Source: Corynebacterium halotolerans YIM 70093 = DSM 44683
GTDB lineage: Bacteria > Actinomycetota > Actinomycetes > Mycobacteriales > Mycobacteriaceae
Length of the DNA stretch: 64,000 nt
Assembly: GCF_000341345.1 (NCBI RefSeq)
Contig: NC_020302.1
Coordinates: 2,894,075 to 2,958,074, forward strand
Reading direction: 5' to 3'
The notes under the pieces were generated by a model, which did not search any database, had not been told where the DNA came from, and worked only from the letters and a program-made list of their open reading frames with translations. Within the stretch, counting starts at the first letter, position 1; each line of letters opens with the position of its first letter. Below are positions 54,560 to 63,722 of the stretch, in pieces. The translations under genes were made by a program, and so were the position numbers.

Positions 54560-55018
54560 ATGGCCATGAGCATTGATGATGTGGTCCGGGAATTCGACCG
54601 GCTCGCAAACGGCATGTGGAGCAACAGGAACGGCCTGCGGACCATGCCGATGGATCTGTACCGCGACGGTGACCGCTACGTGCTGACCGCCGATCTGCCC
54701 GGAGTGGATCCAGGTTCAGTCGACATTGACGTCGACGGGCAAGTCCTGACCATCCGCGCTGAACGGACCCTCCCCACGGCAGAAGGCGTCAGTTGGCTGA
54801 GCCGTGAGCGTCAGAGCGGTTCGTTCTTGCGGCAGCTCAGCCTGGGCGAAGGTATCAATGTCGACAACATCTCCGCCGAATACGCCAACGGTGTGCTGAG
54901 TGTGACATTGCCTGTGACCGAACGGGCTAAGCCGCGCAAGATCGAAGTAGTCACCGGTCGAGACAACGTGCTGGAAGAGGCACCGCACAGCAAGGAGCAA
55001 TCTGCCCTCGAGCAGTAG
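54560..55018 (+). CDS. Small heat shock protein, Hsp20/alpha-crystallin family
   Basis: The protein has 152 residues. The alpha-crystallin domain spans about 40-130: MPMDLYRDGDRYVLTADLPGV, SGSFLRQLSLGEGINVDNISAEYANGVLSVTLPV. An N-terminal arm with SIDDVVREFDRLANGMW and a C-terminal extension flank it. It forms oligomeric chaperones that hold unfolded proteins. The ATG at 54560 is preferred because AAGGAG is 9 nt upstream; ATGs at 54542 and 54554 are alternatives. It is a single-gene unit under CIRCE control. Its codon use is visibly richer in A/T third positions than that of its neighbours, which could mean transfer. Confidence 0.9.
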   Translation: MAMSIDDVVREFDRLANGMWSNRNGLRTMPMDLYRDGDRYVLTADLPGVDPGSVDIDVDGQVLTIRAERTLPTAEGVSWLSRERQSGSFLRQLSLGEGINVDNISAEYANGVLSVTLPVTERAKPRKIEVVTGRDNVLEEAPHSKEQSALEQ

Positions 55019-55421
55019 GCTGCTGGCACCGGAGGCGGTGGCGCGGTCTCGGTCTGGCGCCACCGCTAACTTGTTCACAGGCGCAGGCATGTACCGGAGG
55101 ATGACGACGCACAAGGACACGACCATCCCACCGTTCTCGCCTGAGGCCGACGACGTCGATCGTCTTGAACAGGTTCTCCCTGCAGCTCCCGACACGGACG
55201 GCGGCGCTGATCCCCCCCCTCCCCCGGCTCGGTGGTGTCCTGGGCATAGACGTGCGGGACGCCTTCTCGTTGAGGGCGCCGCAGCACCAGTCGCCCGAGA
55301 TCGCACCCGCAATGAGCTGACCGGGAATGGGTTCGGTTCACACTCCCCACTTGGCCGCTCAGCCGCCGAATGATAAGGGGCCGGTGCCCGATGGCACCGG
55401 CCCCTCCTGTGAGTCCCCGCG
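55019..55421. other. Gene-free region after hsp20
   Basis: 403 bp between convergent genes. Several open frames cross it but none has a ribosome site, codon pattern or recognisable domain. It ends with the terminator of the DUF5926 gene (55377-55404). It could be a worn-out gene or mobile element together with hsp20, but no proof is visible. Confidence 0.4.
55377..55404 (-). terminator. Rho-independent terminator after the DUF5926 gene
   Basis: GGGGCCGGTGCC pairs perfectly with GGCACCGGCCCC around CGAT. On the minus strand TTATCATT follows. It lies 18 bp after the stop codon at 55422. Confidence 0.8.
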
Positions 55422-56342
55422 CTAGCGGATGGTGACCTGGCGGGACTTGATGTTCTGCAGCTGCCGGTGCTCGTCGGCGGTCAGCTGGGCGTCGTTGGTC
55501 AGTTCCTTCTCCAGCGCCTCGTTGACGCGCTCGAGCTCGGCGGCGTAGGAGTCGAACGGCGCCTCCGGATCGAGGTCGAAGACCGGGGCGACGATGCCGT
55601 GGGTGCGGAACACCCCGGCGAATTTGGTGCCCTCACCGAGGTTGAGTTCGCCGCGGGCGGCGACGCGCGCCAGGGACCGCAGGATGGCGTCCTCGTTGTC
55701 GTCGACGCGCACCCAGCGGATGTAGGCCTTGCCGCCGCCCGGGTTGGCCCACCAGACGGAGCCGGGCACGTCGGCGCGCACGCGGTGGGACTCGATGACG
55801 GCGTCGTTGGCGTTCTGCATCGCCTGGCGGGTCGCCAGGTCGACGTCGGCGCCCTCGGGCAGCCACCAGTCGAAGTCCTGGTGCTCGACGACGTCGAGCT
55901 CAGTGGCCGGGTCGAGGAACTCGCTCAGCGGCGGCTCGGTGCCGTCGGCGATGGTGGAGCCGAGGCTCTGGCCCGGCTGGGCATCCCTCACCCAGTTCAG
56001 GGTGTAGGCCAGGTCGCGGCCGGGATTGTGACTGCGGGACTGCACCTGCAGGGCCACGAGGGCGCCGCCCCCGTACTGGGCCTCGCGGATGAGCGCGGCA
56101 CCGCCGCCGGGCAGGACGGTCACGACGTGGACGTCACGGTCGATGCCCTTGACGTCCAGCTTGGCGACGGCCGAGGGCACGAACTCCTGCAGCGCCACGA
56201 GGTCGGCCTCGGCGGCGAGACCACCGTAGGGGCGGGGGTCCTTCTCGAGGGCGGCACGTTCCGCGGCGCGGGCGGCGAGCTTGGCCTGGCGGCGGCTCAT
56301 GCCCTCCGGCAGGTCGTCCTTCTTCTTGTTCTTCTTGGCCAT
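55422..56342 (-). CDS. DUF5926 family protein
   Basis: The protein has 306 residues and is soluble. A lysine-rich start (MAKKNKKKDDLPEGMSRRQA) is followed by a two-part alpha/beta region typical of actinobacterial DUF5926 proteins, with LQEFVPSAVAKLDVKG, DFDWWLPEGADVD and NPGGGKAYIRWVRVDD. The function is unknown. TATCTT lies 7 nt before the ATG at 56342, so the message is probably leaderless. It is 28 bp after glpQ, on the same strand, but appears to have its own promoter. Confidence 0.82.
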   Translation of the reverse strand: MAKKNKKKDDLPEGMSRRQAKLAARAAERAALEKDPRPYGGLAAEADLVALQEFVPSAVAKLDVKGIDRDVHVVTVLPGGGAALIREAQYGGGALVALQVQSRSHNPGRDLAYTLNWVRDAQPGQSLGSTIADGTEPPLSEFLDPATELDVVEHQDFDWWLPEGADVDLATRQAMQNANDAVIESHRVRADVPGSVWWANPGGGKAYIRWVRVDDNEDAILRSLARVAARGELNLGEGTKFAGVFRTHGIVAPVFDLDPEAPFDSYAAELERVNEALEKELTNDAQLTADEHRQLQNIKSRQVTIR

Positions 56343-56349
56343 GCCCACC

Positions 56350-56355
56350 AAGATA
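56350..56355 (-). promoter_or_regulatory. -10 box of the leaderless DUF5926 transcript
   Basis: On the minus strand TATCTT ends 7 nt before the ATG at 56342. Confidence 0.5.
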
Positions 56356-56370
56356 CCTGCCGCACCGGGG

Positions 56371-57087
56371 TCAGCGCCCCAGCACCTCGAGTGCCGTCCC
56401 GGGCTCGTCGGTGGCCACCAGGTCGACGCCGTGGTCGCGGGCCCAGCGCAGGTCCTCCGGTTCATTGACCGTCCACAGATAGGTCGGCAGGCCGTGGCGT
56501 CCGATCAGGCCCGGGTTGGCGCGTGCCCGCTCCAACGACAGCCCGAGGCCGGTGGGTCGTCCCAGATGGAGATCCACGGGGTTGAGCCGGCGCTCGACGC
56601 GGCGGCGCAGCCGGATCCGGTCGAGGTGCGGGGCCAGCGCCCGCAGCCGGACGATCGCGGGCTGGGAGAAGGAGATGACGTGGATCCGCGGGTCGTCGTA
56701 AAGACCGGCGTAGCGCAGCCGCATGAGCACCTGCTCCTCGACGATGCGCCCGTGGGGCACCGGGTGCTTGGTCTCGATGTAGAGGTGGTGCTCCGGGTGG
56801 TCGGCGAACAGTTCCAGCAGCTCGTCGAGGGTGAGCACGGACTGCGGCGACGACTCGGTGCCGAAATTGAACTCCCGCAGTTGGGCCAGCGTCAGCTGCG
56901 CGACCTTCCCGCGCCCGTCGGAGACGCGGCCGATCTCCGCGTCGTGGACGACCACGAGCTTCCCGTCGCGGGTCAGCCGCACGTCGCACTCGATCCCGTG
57001 GACGGGCAGCTCGAGCGCCTTCTCGAACGCCACCCGCGTCAACTCGGGGTAGCGGCCGGAGTAGCCGCGGTGGGCGATGATCTCCAC
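56371..57087 (-). CDS. glpQ: Glycerophosphodiester phosphodiesterase
   Basis: The protein has 238 residues, a compact cytoplasmic GDPD. IIAHRGYSGRYPELT provides the HR catalytic start, IECDVRLTRDGKLVVVHD the metal-binding ECD and second His, and YIETKHP the Glu-Lys motif. It cleaves glycerophosphodiesters to glycerol 3-phosphate and alcohol. The GTG at 57087 is 5 bp after the pyk2 stop, with GGAG upstream, so it is in one operon with pyk2. It matches glpQ1 of C. glutamicum by position. Confidence 0.92.
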   Translation of the reverse strand: MEIIAHRGYSGRYPELTRVAFEKALELPVHGIECDVRLTRDGKLVVVHDAEIGRVSDGRGKVAQLTLAQLREFNFGTESSPQSVLTLDELLELFADHPEHHLYIETKHPVPHGRIVEEQVLMRLRYAGLYDDPRIHVISFSQPAIVRLRALAPHLDRIRLRRRVERRLNPVDLHLGRPTGLGLSLERARANPGLIGRHGLPTYLWTVNEPEDLRWARDHGVDLVATDEPGTALEVLGR

Positions 57088-57092
57088 GCGCC

Positions 57093-58979
57093 CTACTCCT
57101 CCCGGTCCCAGCTGCCGATGCGCCGCAGCAACTGCCGGTTCTTGCGCTGGGAGCGGCCGAGCCGGGTGGACATCCGATGGAGGATGTTGATCGCGTCGGT
57201 GATGTGCGGGCCCTTGTTGAGCATGACGCACTCGGCGCGCAGGGCGTAGGCGGCGTCGGTGATCTCGGCGCGCGAGGGCAGACCGGACTTCGCCAGGTTC
57301 TCGAGCACCTGGGTGGCCAGGATCGTGGGGATGTGGCCGGCCTCGGCCATCTGGGCGATCAGGCGCGGGACCTCCGCCATGCGCGCGAAACCCAGCTCGA
57401 CGGCCAGATCCCCGCGGGCGATCATGATGCCCAGGTTGGCGTGCCGCATGCCCGCCAGCAGGACGGCGGCCAGGTTCTCGTAGGCGGGGATGGTCTCGAT
57501 CTTGAGCACCACGCCCAGGTTGCGCACCCGCTCACCGGCCTCGGCGCCGTCGGAATCCTCCACCTCGGCGGCGATCTGCTCCAGCTTCTCCAGCACGAAG
57601 TCGACGTCGTCGGCGTCGCGGATGAAGGAGACGTTGACGATGTCGGCGTGCCGGGCCACGAAGCGCAGCGCGGCGAGGTCCTCGTCCGTCAGGCTCGGCA
57701 ACGGCAGGTGTGTCTCCGGCAGGTTGATGCCCTTGTGGGCGGCCAGCTTGGTGCCGTCCGGCCCGGCGAAGGTGATGTCGAGGTCGATCTCGGTGTGTCC
57801 GGCGTCGGTGGTGCGCTTGTCGACGGCCTCGGCGGCGATCGCGCCGTCGTCGAAGAGCACCCGCTGGCCGACCTCGACCGCGGCGACGGCCTCCGGCAGG
57901 GTGCAGCTGATGCGCGGGGTGGTGTCCGGGTGCAGCTCGGCCGGAACCTGCTCGTCGGTGAGGATGAGACGGTCGCCGGTGTGCAGCAGCAGCTTCTGCT
58001 CCGTGGGTGGGACACCCGACACCCGGGTCCTGCGCCAGTCGTGCTCGAGCAGGGTCGAGTTGGAGATGTAGGCGTTGCGGCGCCCCTCCGCCAGCACGGC
58101 CAGCTGGTCACCGGTGTCGACACGGCTGACGGTGAAGACGCGCTTGGAGTCGCGGTTGTCGATCAGGGAGATCACGCTGTCGACCGCCAGGTCGGCCAGC
58201 CACTCGGCATCGACCTGCAGCGGCAGGGCGGGCCGGCCCGGCAGATTCTCGGGCACCGGGGACGGCTCCTCCCCGGTGGGCGTCAGCCACAACTTGGAGG
58301 GCGTGAGCACCTGGCCCGCCTTGGTGCGGGTGACCCGGGCACGCCCCACGGCCGGGCCCGGCACGATCGCGCCGGTGCGCAGCTTCGGGCCCGCCAGATC
58401 CATGGACACCCGCACGTCACGGCCCTGCTCCTCGGCCGCGGCGCGGACGTTGGCGATCATCCGCGCCCAGGTGTCCTCGTCGTCGTGGGCGCAGTTGATA
58501 CGGGCCAGCTCCATGCCGGCGTCGACGAAGTCGCGCACCAGGTCCGGGTCGTCGGCGGCCCCGGTCGGCAGCGTCACCATGATCCGGGAGTGCGTCTCGT
58601 CGGAGGACTCCCCGAACAGCGTGGTGGCGTGGTCCTCCAGGACGTCGTCGGCGCGGGCGAACGCGTCGTTGAGCTCGACGGCCTCGTACTTCAGATCCTC
58701 CCCCGCATAGGCGGACAGCACGTTGCGCGCCGCCTGCAGACGCGCCAGCACCGACGGTTCCGTCGTCGTCAGACGGGTCGCGCCCAGGGAGGCCAGCCCG
58801 GCCTGCAGGGGACGCATGTCCCGCTGGCGCAGAGCGGCGTAGTGGAGGAGGTTCCGGGCCCCGTGGCGGTGCGTCCCGGCGACCCGGTCGATGGCCTCCC
58901 GCTGGGAATCGGCCTCCTGCTCGAGGGCCTCGATCGTGTCATCGACCTCGGTGATCAGTTCCTGCAGCCTGGTGTCCAC
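57093..58979 (-). CDS. pyk2: Pyruvate kinase, long Pyk2 type
   Basis: The protein has 628 residues, longer than the usual 470-480. Residues 1-125 form a helical N-terminal extension seen in corynebacterial Pyk2. The barrel follows from about 130: RIMVTLPTGAADDP, ELARINCAH, SMDLAGPKLRTG, LKIETIPAYENL (catalytic Lys), GIMIARGDLAVELG and PTILATQVLENL. The normal C-terminal allosteric domain is absent or very short, and the B domain is enlarged. It would make pyruvate and ATP from phosphoenolpyruvate. GGAGG is 7 nt before the GTG. Divergence from canonical enzymes leaves regulation unclear. Confidence 0.88.
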   Translation of the reverse strand: MDTRLQELITEVDDTIEALEQEADSQREAIDRVAGTHRHGARNLLHYAALRQRDMRPLQAGLASLGATRLTTTEPSVLARLQAARNVLSAYAGEDLKYEAVELNDAFARADDVLEDHATTLFGESSDETHSRIMVTLPTGAADDPDLVRDFVDAGMELARINCAHDDEDTWARMIANVRAAAEEQGRDVRVSMDLAGPKLRTGAIVPGPAVGRARVTRTKAGQVLTPSKLWLTPTGEEPSPVPENLPGRPALPLQVDAEWLADLAVDSVISLIDNRDSKRVFTVSRVDTGDQLAVLAEGRRNAYISNSTLLEHDWRRTRVSGVPPTEQKLLLHTGDRLILTDEQVPAELHPDTTPRISCTLPEAVAAVEVGQRVLFDDGAIAAEAVDKRTTDAGHTEIDLDITFAGPDGTKLAAHKGINLPETHLPLPSLTDEDLAALRFVARHADIVNVSFIRDADDVDFVLEKLEQIAAEVEDSDGAEAGERVRNLGVVLKIETIPAYENLAAVLLAGMRHANLGIMIARGDLAVELGFARMAEVPRLIAQMAEAGHIPTILATQVLENLAKSGLPSRAEITDAAYALRAECVMLNKGPHITDAINILHRMSTRLGRSQRKNRQLLRRIGSWDREE

Positions 58980-59069
58980 GTGTCATCCTCCGGATGGGTA
59001 TGTGTGCTGCACCCATTGTGCCCCCGGACGGCCCGGTCGGCATCCCCCCGACAGGGACGGCGCCGGACA

Positions 59070-60044
59070 TCACGGCACCTCCCCCGCATCGGGCGATCCG
59101 GGGAAGAACCGTTCCCGGATGGAACTCAGGGTGTCCGCGGAACGGGTGAAACGTTCCTGCTCGCGCGGGGTCAGCTCCAGCTCGACGATGCGTCGGACGC
59201 CGCGGCGGTTGATGATCGCCGGGGTTCCGATGTAGATGTCCCGCTGCCCGTACTGGCCCTCCAGGCGGGCGGACACCGGCAGCGCCACATCCTGGTTCTG
59301 GACGATGGCGCGGGTGATGCGCGCCAGCCCCATGCCGATGCCGTAGGAGGTCGACCCCTTGGCGTCGATGATGCGGTAGGCGGCGTCGCGGGCCTCCTCG
59401 AAGATCTTCTCCAGGCGCCCCTCGAGGGTGGGATCCTTCGCCAGCTGCGCCCGCAGGGGCACCCCGGCGATCGTCGCCGAGGACAGCACCGGCAGACCCG
59501 TGTCCCCGTGCTCGCCGATGATGTAGGCGTGGATCGAGGTCGGTGCGACCTCGTGGAGTTCGCCGAGCAGATAACGGAAACGGGCGGAGTCGAGCACCGT
59601 GCCGGAGCCGATGACCCGCTCCGCCGGCAGACCCGAGTACCGCCACACGGCATAGGTGAGGATGTCCACCGGGTTGGCGGCCACCAGGAAGATGCCGTCG
59701 AAGCCGCTGGCCATCACGTCACCGACGATGCTCTCCATGATCCGCACGTTCCGGTCCACCAGCTGCAGCCGGGTCTCGCCGGACCGTTGGGCCGCCCCGG
59801 CGCACAGGACGACGATCGCGGCGTCGGCGCAGTCCCCGTAGGTCCCCTCGGTCACGCGCGTGCGGGACTCCGCCCACACCACCCCGTGGTTGAGATCCAT
59901 GACGTTGCCGCGCAGCTTCCGCTCGTCGAGGTCGATGACCGCGAGATGATCGACCGTGCCCTGGTTGACCAGCGCATAGGCGTAGGCGACGCCGACGTCC
60001 CCCGCCCCGACGAGCACAACCTTGTTTCCGACCGTTTCCTTCAT
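59070..60044 (-). CDS. ldh: L-lactate dehydrogenase (NAD-dependent)
   Basis: The protein has 324 residues. The NAD motif [17 protein letters not shown], substrate loop [15 protein letters not shown] with the catalytic Arg, and [12 protein letters not shown] with the active-site His identify an L-LDH rather than a malate dehydrogenase. It reduces pyruvate to L-lactate. GGAAGG is 8 nt before the ATG at 60044. It stands directly upstream of pyk2 (90-bp gap), as in C. glutamicum, linking pyruvate production and reduction. Confidence 0.94.
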   Translation of the reverse strand: MKETVGNKVVLVGAGDVGVAYAYALVNQGTVDHLAVIDLDERKLRGNVMDLNHGVVWAESRTRVTEGTYGDCADAAIVVLCAGAAQRSGETRLQLVDRNVRIMESIVGDVMASGFDGIFLVAANPVDILTYAVWRYSGLPAERVIGSGTVLDSARFRYLLGELHEVAPTSIHAYIIGEHGDTGLPVLSSATIAGVPLRAQLAKDPTLEGRLEKIFEEARDAAYRIIDAKGSTSYGIGMGLARITRAIVQNQDVALPVSARLEGQYGQRDIYIGTPAIINRRGVRRIVELELTPREQERFTRSADTLSSIRERFFPGSPDAGEVP

Positions 60045-60169
60045 GACCGCTGCCTTCCCGGCGGGTGACGGAATCACCGCGCCCTCCTGCCCGGTGTCGC
60101 CCCTCCGAGTGTAGGCACCCTGCCCGCCCTGCGCTGCGGGAAACAGTGGTCTCTGCCAGAATCGGCGGC

Positions 60170-62005
60170 ATGCCGAAGTCTCGCCGGGCCCTGGCGCGCA
60201 GGGTACTGCTGAAGACGGTCTCCGGCCTGCTCACCGGGGCGGTCTTCGCCCTCGAGGTGGTCACGGATCTGACCCCCGGGGTGCGGATGACCACCCGCCG
60301 TCGCCTGCCGAACAACATGGGCGCCGGCATTCTCGGGGCCGAGGTGGCGACCTGGTGGGCGATCTCGCCCTCCCTGCTGCCCCGGCCCTGGTGGATCACC
60401 GCCGCGAACGTCGCCATCTGCCAGGGTGTCGGCCACGTCACCGCCGCCGGGGCCGCCTGGGGCCTGGGGAAGCTCACCGCGGCCGCGGGCCGGCGCCCGC
60501 CCACCCATCTGACGACACCGTCGTTGAGCACCACCCACGTCACGCTCGCCGCGGTCACCGCGGTGGCGGCCGTGCTGAGTCTGCGCCGCCAGGGCCAGCA
60601 GGCCGACCTCATCGGCGCGCGCAACCGGCGGGGTCCCCGGCACGCGCTGGTCGGCACGGCCGTCGGCACCGTCGGCTACGGCGCGCTGCTGCTGCTCGGC
60701 GAGGCCGCCCAGCAGGGCGTGGACCGGATGAGCCGTCGGCTGGGGTACTTCCTGCCGCCGTGGCTGAGCTGGCCCCTCGCCGCTGCGACAGTGGGGGCGC
60801 TCGCCGGGGTCGCCAGCGACCGGGTGCTGCTGCGCCGCTTCCTCGCCCGCGCGGCCCGGCAGGCGGAGCTGGTCAACCGGGCGGTCTTCCCCGGCACGAG
60901 CATGCCCTGGGAGCCGGAGCGCTCGGGCAGCCCGTGGTCGCTCGAGGCGTGGACGGCCGTCGGCTCGCAGGGCCGGGCGCTGCTCTCCGGCGGGCCGCGG
61001 GCGCGCAATATCGCCGAGGTGACGGGACTGGACTTCGCGCGCGAGCCCATCCGTATCTTCATCGGCCGGGTGCCCGGGCGCACGCTGCGCCAGGCGGTGG
61101 ACCTGACGCTGGCGGAGATGGACCGCACCGGCGCCTTCCACCGCGACACCCTGGTCATCCAGACCTCCGCCGGCACAGGCTGGATCGCCGACTGGTCGAT
61201 GGAGGCGGTGGAGTTCCTCACCGGCGGCAACTGCGCAACCATGGCGCTGCAGTACTCCTACCTGCCGAGTGCCTTCTCCTACTTCGACGACCGCGAACTG
61301 CCCGCCACCGCCGCACGGATGCTCATCACCGCCGTCCTCGAGCGACTGGAGCGCCTGCCGGAGGACAACCGCCCGAAGATCTACGTGGCGGGCGAATCCC
61401 TCGGTGCCTACGGAACGGCGGCCGCCTTCGAGGACCTGGATGACCTGCTCAACCGCGTCGATGGCGCGGTGCTCAGCGGCGCCCCCCGGTTCACCCGCCT
61501 GATCGCGGATCTGACGCGGCGCCGCGAGGACGGCTCCCCGGAACGGCTGCCGATCGTCGACGGCGGCCGCCACGTCCGCTTCGTCGCCCACCCCGCCCAT
61601 CTGCGCCGGGACTTCACCGGACGGCCCTACCGGCGGGCCTGGGACCACCCCCGGGTGATCATCGCCCAGCACGCCTCCGACCCGGTCGTGTGGTTCCACT
61701 CCCGGTTGTTCTGGCGCCGCCCCGACTGGCTGACCGAGCCCGGCTCGCGCGGCATCCCCGCCCCGCCCGGTCAGCACCTCGACGTCTTCCCCGGGATGCG
61801 CTGGGTGCCGTTCATCACCGCCTGGCAGGTGGGCCTGGACCAGCTGACCTCGACGACCTCACCGAGCGGGCACGGGCACAACTACCACGCCGAGATGCTG
61901 TACTACTGGGCCGCCGTCCTCGGTGAGGGCGTGCGGGTGGAGCTGACCACCGATGTCGTCGCCCGCGCCGAGCGGTGGATCCGCACGCACTCGGTGCGGC
62001 GGTAA
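60170..62005 (+). CDS. Alpha/beta-hydrolase family membrane protein (Abhydrolase_9)
   Basis: The protein has 611 residues. About five or six membrane segments in the first 240 residues (Abhydrolase_9_N) are followed by a cytoplasmic or external alpha/beta hydrolase domain with [15 protein letters not shown] carrying the nucleophile Ser and GHGHNYH with a late His. Also conserved are [21 protein letters not shown] and [24 protein letters not shown]. The role is unknown; members are common in mycolata. CAGAAT ends 7 nt before the ATG at 60170, weakly suggesting a leaderless mRNA. Confidence 0.85.
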   Translation: MPKSRRALARRVLLKTVSGLLTGAVFALEVVTDLTPGVRMTTRRRLPNNMGAGILGAEVATWWAISPSLLPRPWWITAANVAICQGVGHVTAAGAAWGLGKLTAAAGRRPPTHLTTPSLSTTHVTLAAVTAVAAVLSLRRQGQQADLIGARNRRGPRHALVGTAVGTVGYGALLLLGEAAQQGVDRMSRRLGYFLPPWLSWPLAAATVGALAGVASDRVLLRRFLARAARQAELVNRAVFPGTSMPWEPERSGSPWSLEAWTAVGSQGRALLSGGPRARNIAEVTGLDFAREPIRIFIGRVPGRTLRQAVDLTLAEMDRTGAFHRDTLVIQTSAGTGWIADWSMEAVEFLTGGNCATMALQYSYLPSAFSYFDDRELPATAARMLITAVLERLERLPEDNRPKIYVAGESLGAYGTAAAFEDLDDLLNRVDGAVLSGAPRFTRLIADLTRRREDGSPERLPIVDGGRHVRFVAHPAHLRRDFTGRPYRRAWDHPRVIIAQHASDPVVWFHSRLFWRRPDWLTEPGSRGIPAPPGQHLDVFPGMRWVPFITAWQVGLDQLTSTTSPSGHGHNYHAEMLYYWAAVLGEGVRVELTTDVVARAERWIRTHSVRR

Positions 62006-62077
62006 CACCGTGCCCGGGCCCCCTGATCAGTCACCGTCACCACCGCCCCGTGTTTCCGGAGGCAGTGCATCCACAAA

Positions 62078-62105
62078 TAATTAGGTAGACTGGTCTACCT
62101 AATTA
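62078..62105. promoter_or_regulatory. Perfect 28-bp palindrome, operator of the TetR regulator
   Basis: TAATTAGGTAGAC and GTCTACCTAATTA are perfect 13-nt inverted arms around TG. The element lies 17-44 bp before the ATG of the TetR gene and overlaps the region expected for its promoter (TAGACT at 62087-62092 as a possible -10). Such size and symmetry are typical of TetR dimer sites. Confidence 0.85.
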
Positions 62106-62121
62106 CGGGGAGAGGTGGATC

Positions 62122-62688
62122 ATGAGTACAACATCAGCACGGAATCGCCTGATGAAGACTGCGTCGCAGTTGTTCTATGCCAAGGGCATGACAGCGACCG
62201 GGATCGACACCATCACCGCGAAAGCGGGTGTGGCGAAGATGAGCCTGTACAATAACTTCTCCTCGAAGGAGGACCTGATGCTGGCTTATATCAACGCCCG
62301 ACATCAGGAGTGGCTGGAGCTCTACCGCTCCTGTGCGGACAACAACGCCCCTCCGGCCGACGGGGTCCTGGCGGTGTTCGACGCCTACATCGATCATGCG
62401 GAGGTCTCCTCGCCGGACGGTTTCCGCGGGTGCGGGCTGCTCAATGCCGCGGCCGAGCTCCCTGCCGGGGCCGCGGGCCGCGAGGCGGTCCGCCGACACA
62501 AGGCGGAAGTTCAGTCAATTCTGGCCAGCCACCTCGGTGAGATCACCTCGCGTGAGAGAGCGCAGGAGACCGCCGAACACCTGGCGCTCCTGTTGGAAGG
62601 AGCGGTGAGTCTGGCCGGCCTGGACAGTCATCTCGGCCGACTGGAGCAGGCCAGGGACATCGCTCGCCGCATCATCGAGGCCCTGTGA
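62122..62688 (+). CDS. TetR/AcrR-family transcriptional regulator
   Basis: The protein has 188 residues. The N-terminal helix-turn-helix, with LFYAKGMTATGIDTITAKAGVAKMSLYNNFSSKEDL, is complete; the C-terminal ligand-binding domain is helical. GGGGAGAGG lies just upstream of the ATG. The stop overlaps the ATG of the EamA transporter gene (TGATG), so the regulator and transporter form one unit that the regulator would repress through the palindrome. The inducer is unknown. Confidence 0.93.
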   Translation: MSTTSARNRLMKTASQLFYAKGMTATGIDTITAKAGVAKMSLYNNFSSKEDLMLAYINARHQEWLELYRSCADNNAPPADGVLAVFDAYIDHAEVSSPDGFRGCGLLNAAAELPAGAAGREAVRRHKAEVQSILASHLGEITSRERAQETAEHLALLLEGAVSLAGLDSHLGRLEQARDIARRIIEAL

Positions 62689-63653
62689 TGCGGGACCGGC
62701 TCCTGGGCATCGGGGCCATCACCATCACCTCGCTGCTGTGGGGGACGACGGGAACGGCCGCGACCTTCGCCCCCGAGGCCGGCCCCCTGGCCATCGGGGC
62801 GGCCAGCCTCGGTATCGGGGGCCTGCTCCAGGCGGTGATAGCCGTGCTCGCGCTGCGCGCCGCCCGTACTTCCCTGCGCTCCCACCGACGGTTGATCATG
62901 CTCGGCGCGCTGGCGATGGCGATCTACCCGCTGGCGTTCTACAGCTCGATGCACCACGCCGGTGTCGCAATCGGCTCCGTGGTCTCCCTGGCCTCTGCCC
63001 CACTGGCCTCCGGCATACTGGAGCGCATCATCGACCGACGCCGCTTGAGCGCGTGGTGGATGATCGCCGCGGGCCTGGGGATTCTCGGCAGCGTGTTGCT
63101 GTGCCTGTCGAAGATGAATGGTCCAGCGGCTGCCACCGTCCCCACCGCCGTGGGCATCGCCCTGGGACTCATCGCCGGGATCACCTACGCAACCTACTCC
63201 TGGGTGGTCCACCGGCTGATGACCCAGGGGATCAGCCGATCCGCGTCCATGGGTGCCGTCTTCGGCTGCGGCGGTCTGCTGCTCATGCCGGTTCTCCTGC
63301 TCACCGGCGCCCCACTGATCGCCTCGACCGAGGCGCTCCTGGTCGCCGGCTACATGGCCCTGCTGCCCATGTTCTTGGGCTACGTCCTGTTCGGTTTCGG
63401 GCTCACCCGCGTGTCCCCCAGCACCGCGACCACTGTCACCCTCACGGAACCGGCCGTCGCGACCATCCTCGCCGTGGTCATCGTCGGGGAGCAACTGGGT
63501 CTGCTCGGCTGGGTCGGCCTCGGAATCATCGCCGCCGTACTCCTCATCCTCGCGCTCGCCCCGACCAACTCCACCGGTCCCGCCGGCGCCGCCCCACCAC
63601 CCCACGGGTCAGAGCAGCCCACCACCTCCGCGCTCACACCACAGCACCGATAA
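62688..63653 (+). CDS. EamA/DMT-family transporter
   Basis: The protein has 321 residues and ten membrane segments in two related halves. The first starts TSLLWGTTGTAATFAPEAGPLAIGAAS and the second IALGLIAGITYATYSWVV, ending in TVTLTEPAVATILAVVIVGEQL, a typical EamA motif. These proteins are exporters of amino acids, metabolites or toxic compounds. A Pro/Thr/Ala-rich tail (about 295-321) follows. The gene is translationally coupled to the TetR regulator; ATG at 62688 is chosen, with GTG at 62685 also possible. Confidence 0.9.
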   Translation: MRDRLLGIGAITITSLLWGTTGTAATFAPEAGPLAIGAASLGIGGLLQAVIAVLALRAARTSLRSHRRLIMLGALAMAIYPLAFYSSMHHAGVAIGSVVSLASAPLASGILERIIDRRRLSAWWMIAAGLGILGSVLLCLSKMNGPAAATVPTAVGIALGLIAGITYATYSWVVHRLMTQGISRSASMGAVFGCGGLLLMPVLLLTGAPLIASTEALLVAGYMALLPMFLGYVLFGFGLTRVSPSTATTVTLTEPAVATILAVVIVGEQLGLLGWVGLGIIAAVLLILALAPTNSTGPAGAAPPPHGSEQPTTSALTPQHR

Positions 63654-63722
63654 CCTCGTCTCCACCTGCCACCTCAACGGTTATCCGGGATTGCTGGCCC
63701 CAGGTGCCCACAACGCTATTTC

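Noticed and set aside
55038..55373. 111-codon plus-strand ORF after hsp20
   Set aside because: No ribosome site, no recognisable domain, and proline/arginine-rich content typical of shadow frames. Kept only as a gene-free region.
57177..60068. 963-codon plus-strand frame opposite pyk2 and ldh
   Set aside because: Low-complexity shadow of two well-supported minus-strand enzymes; no start signal.
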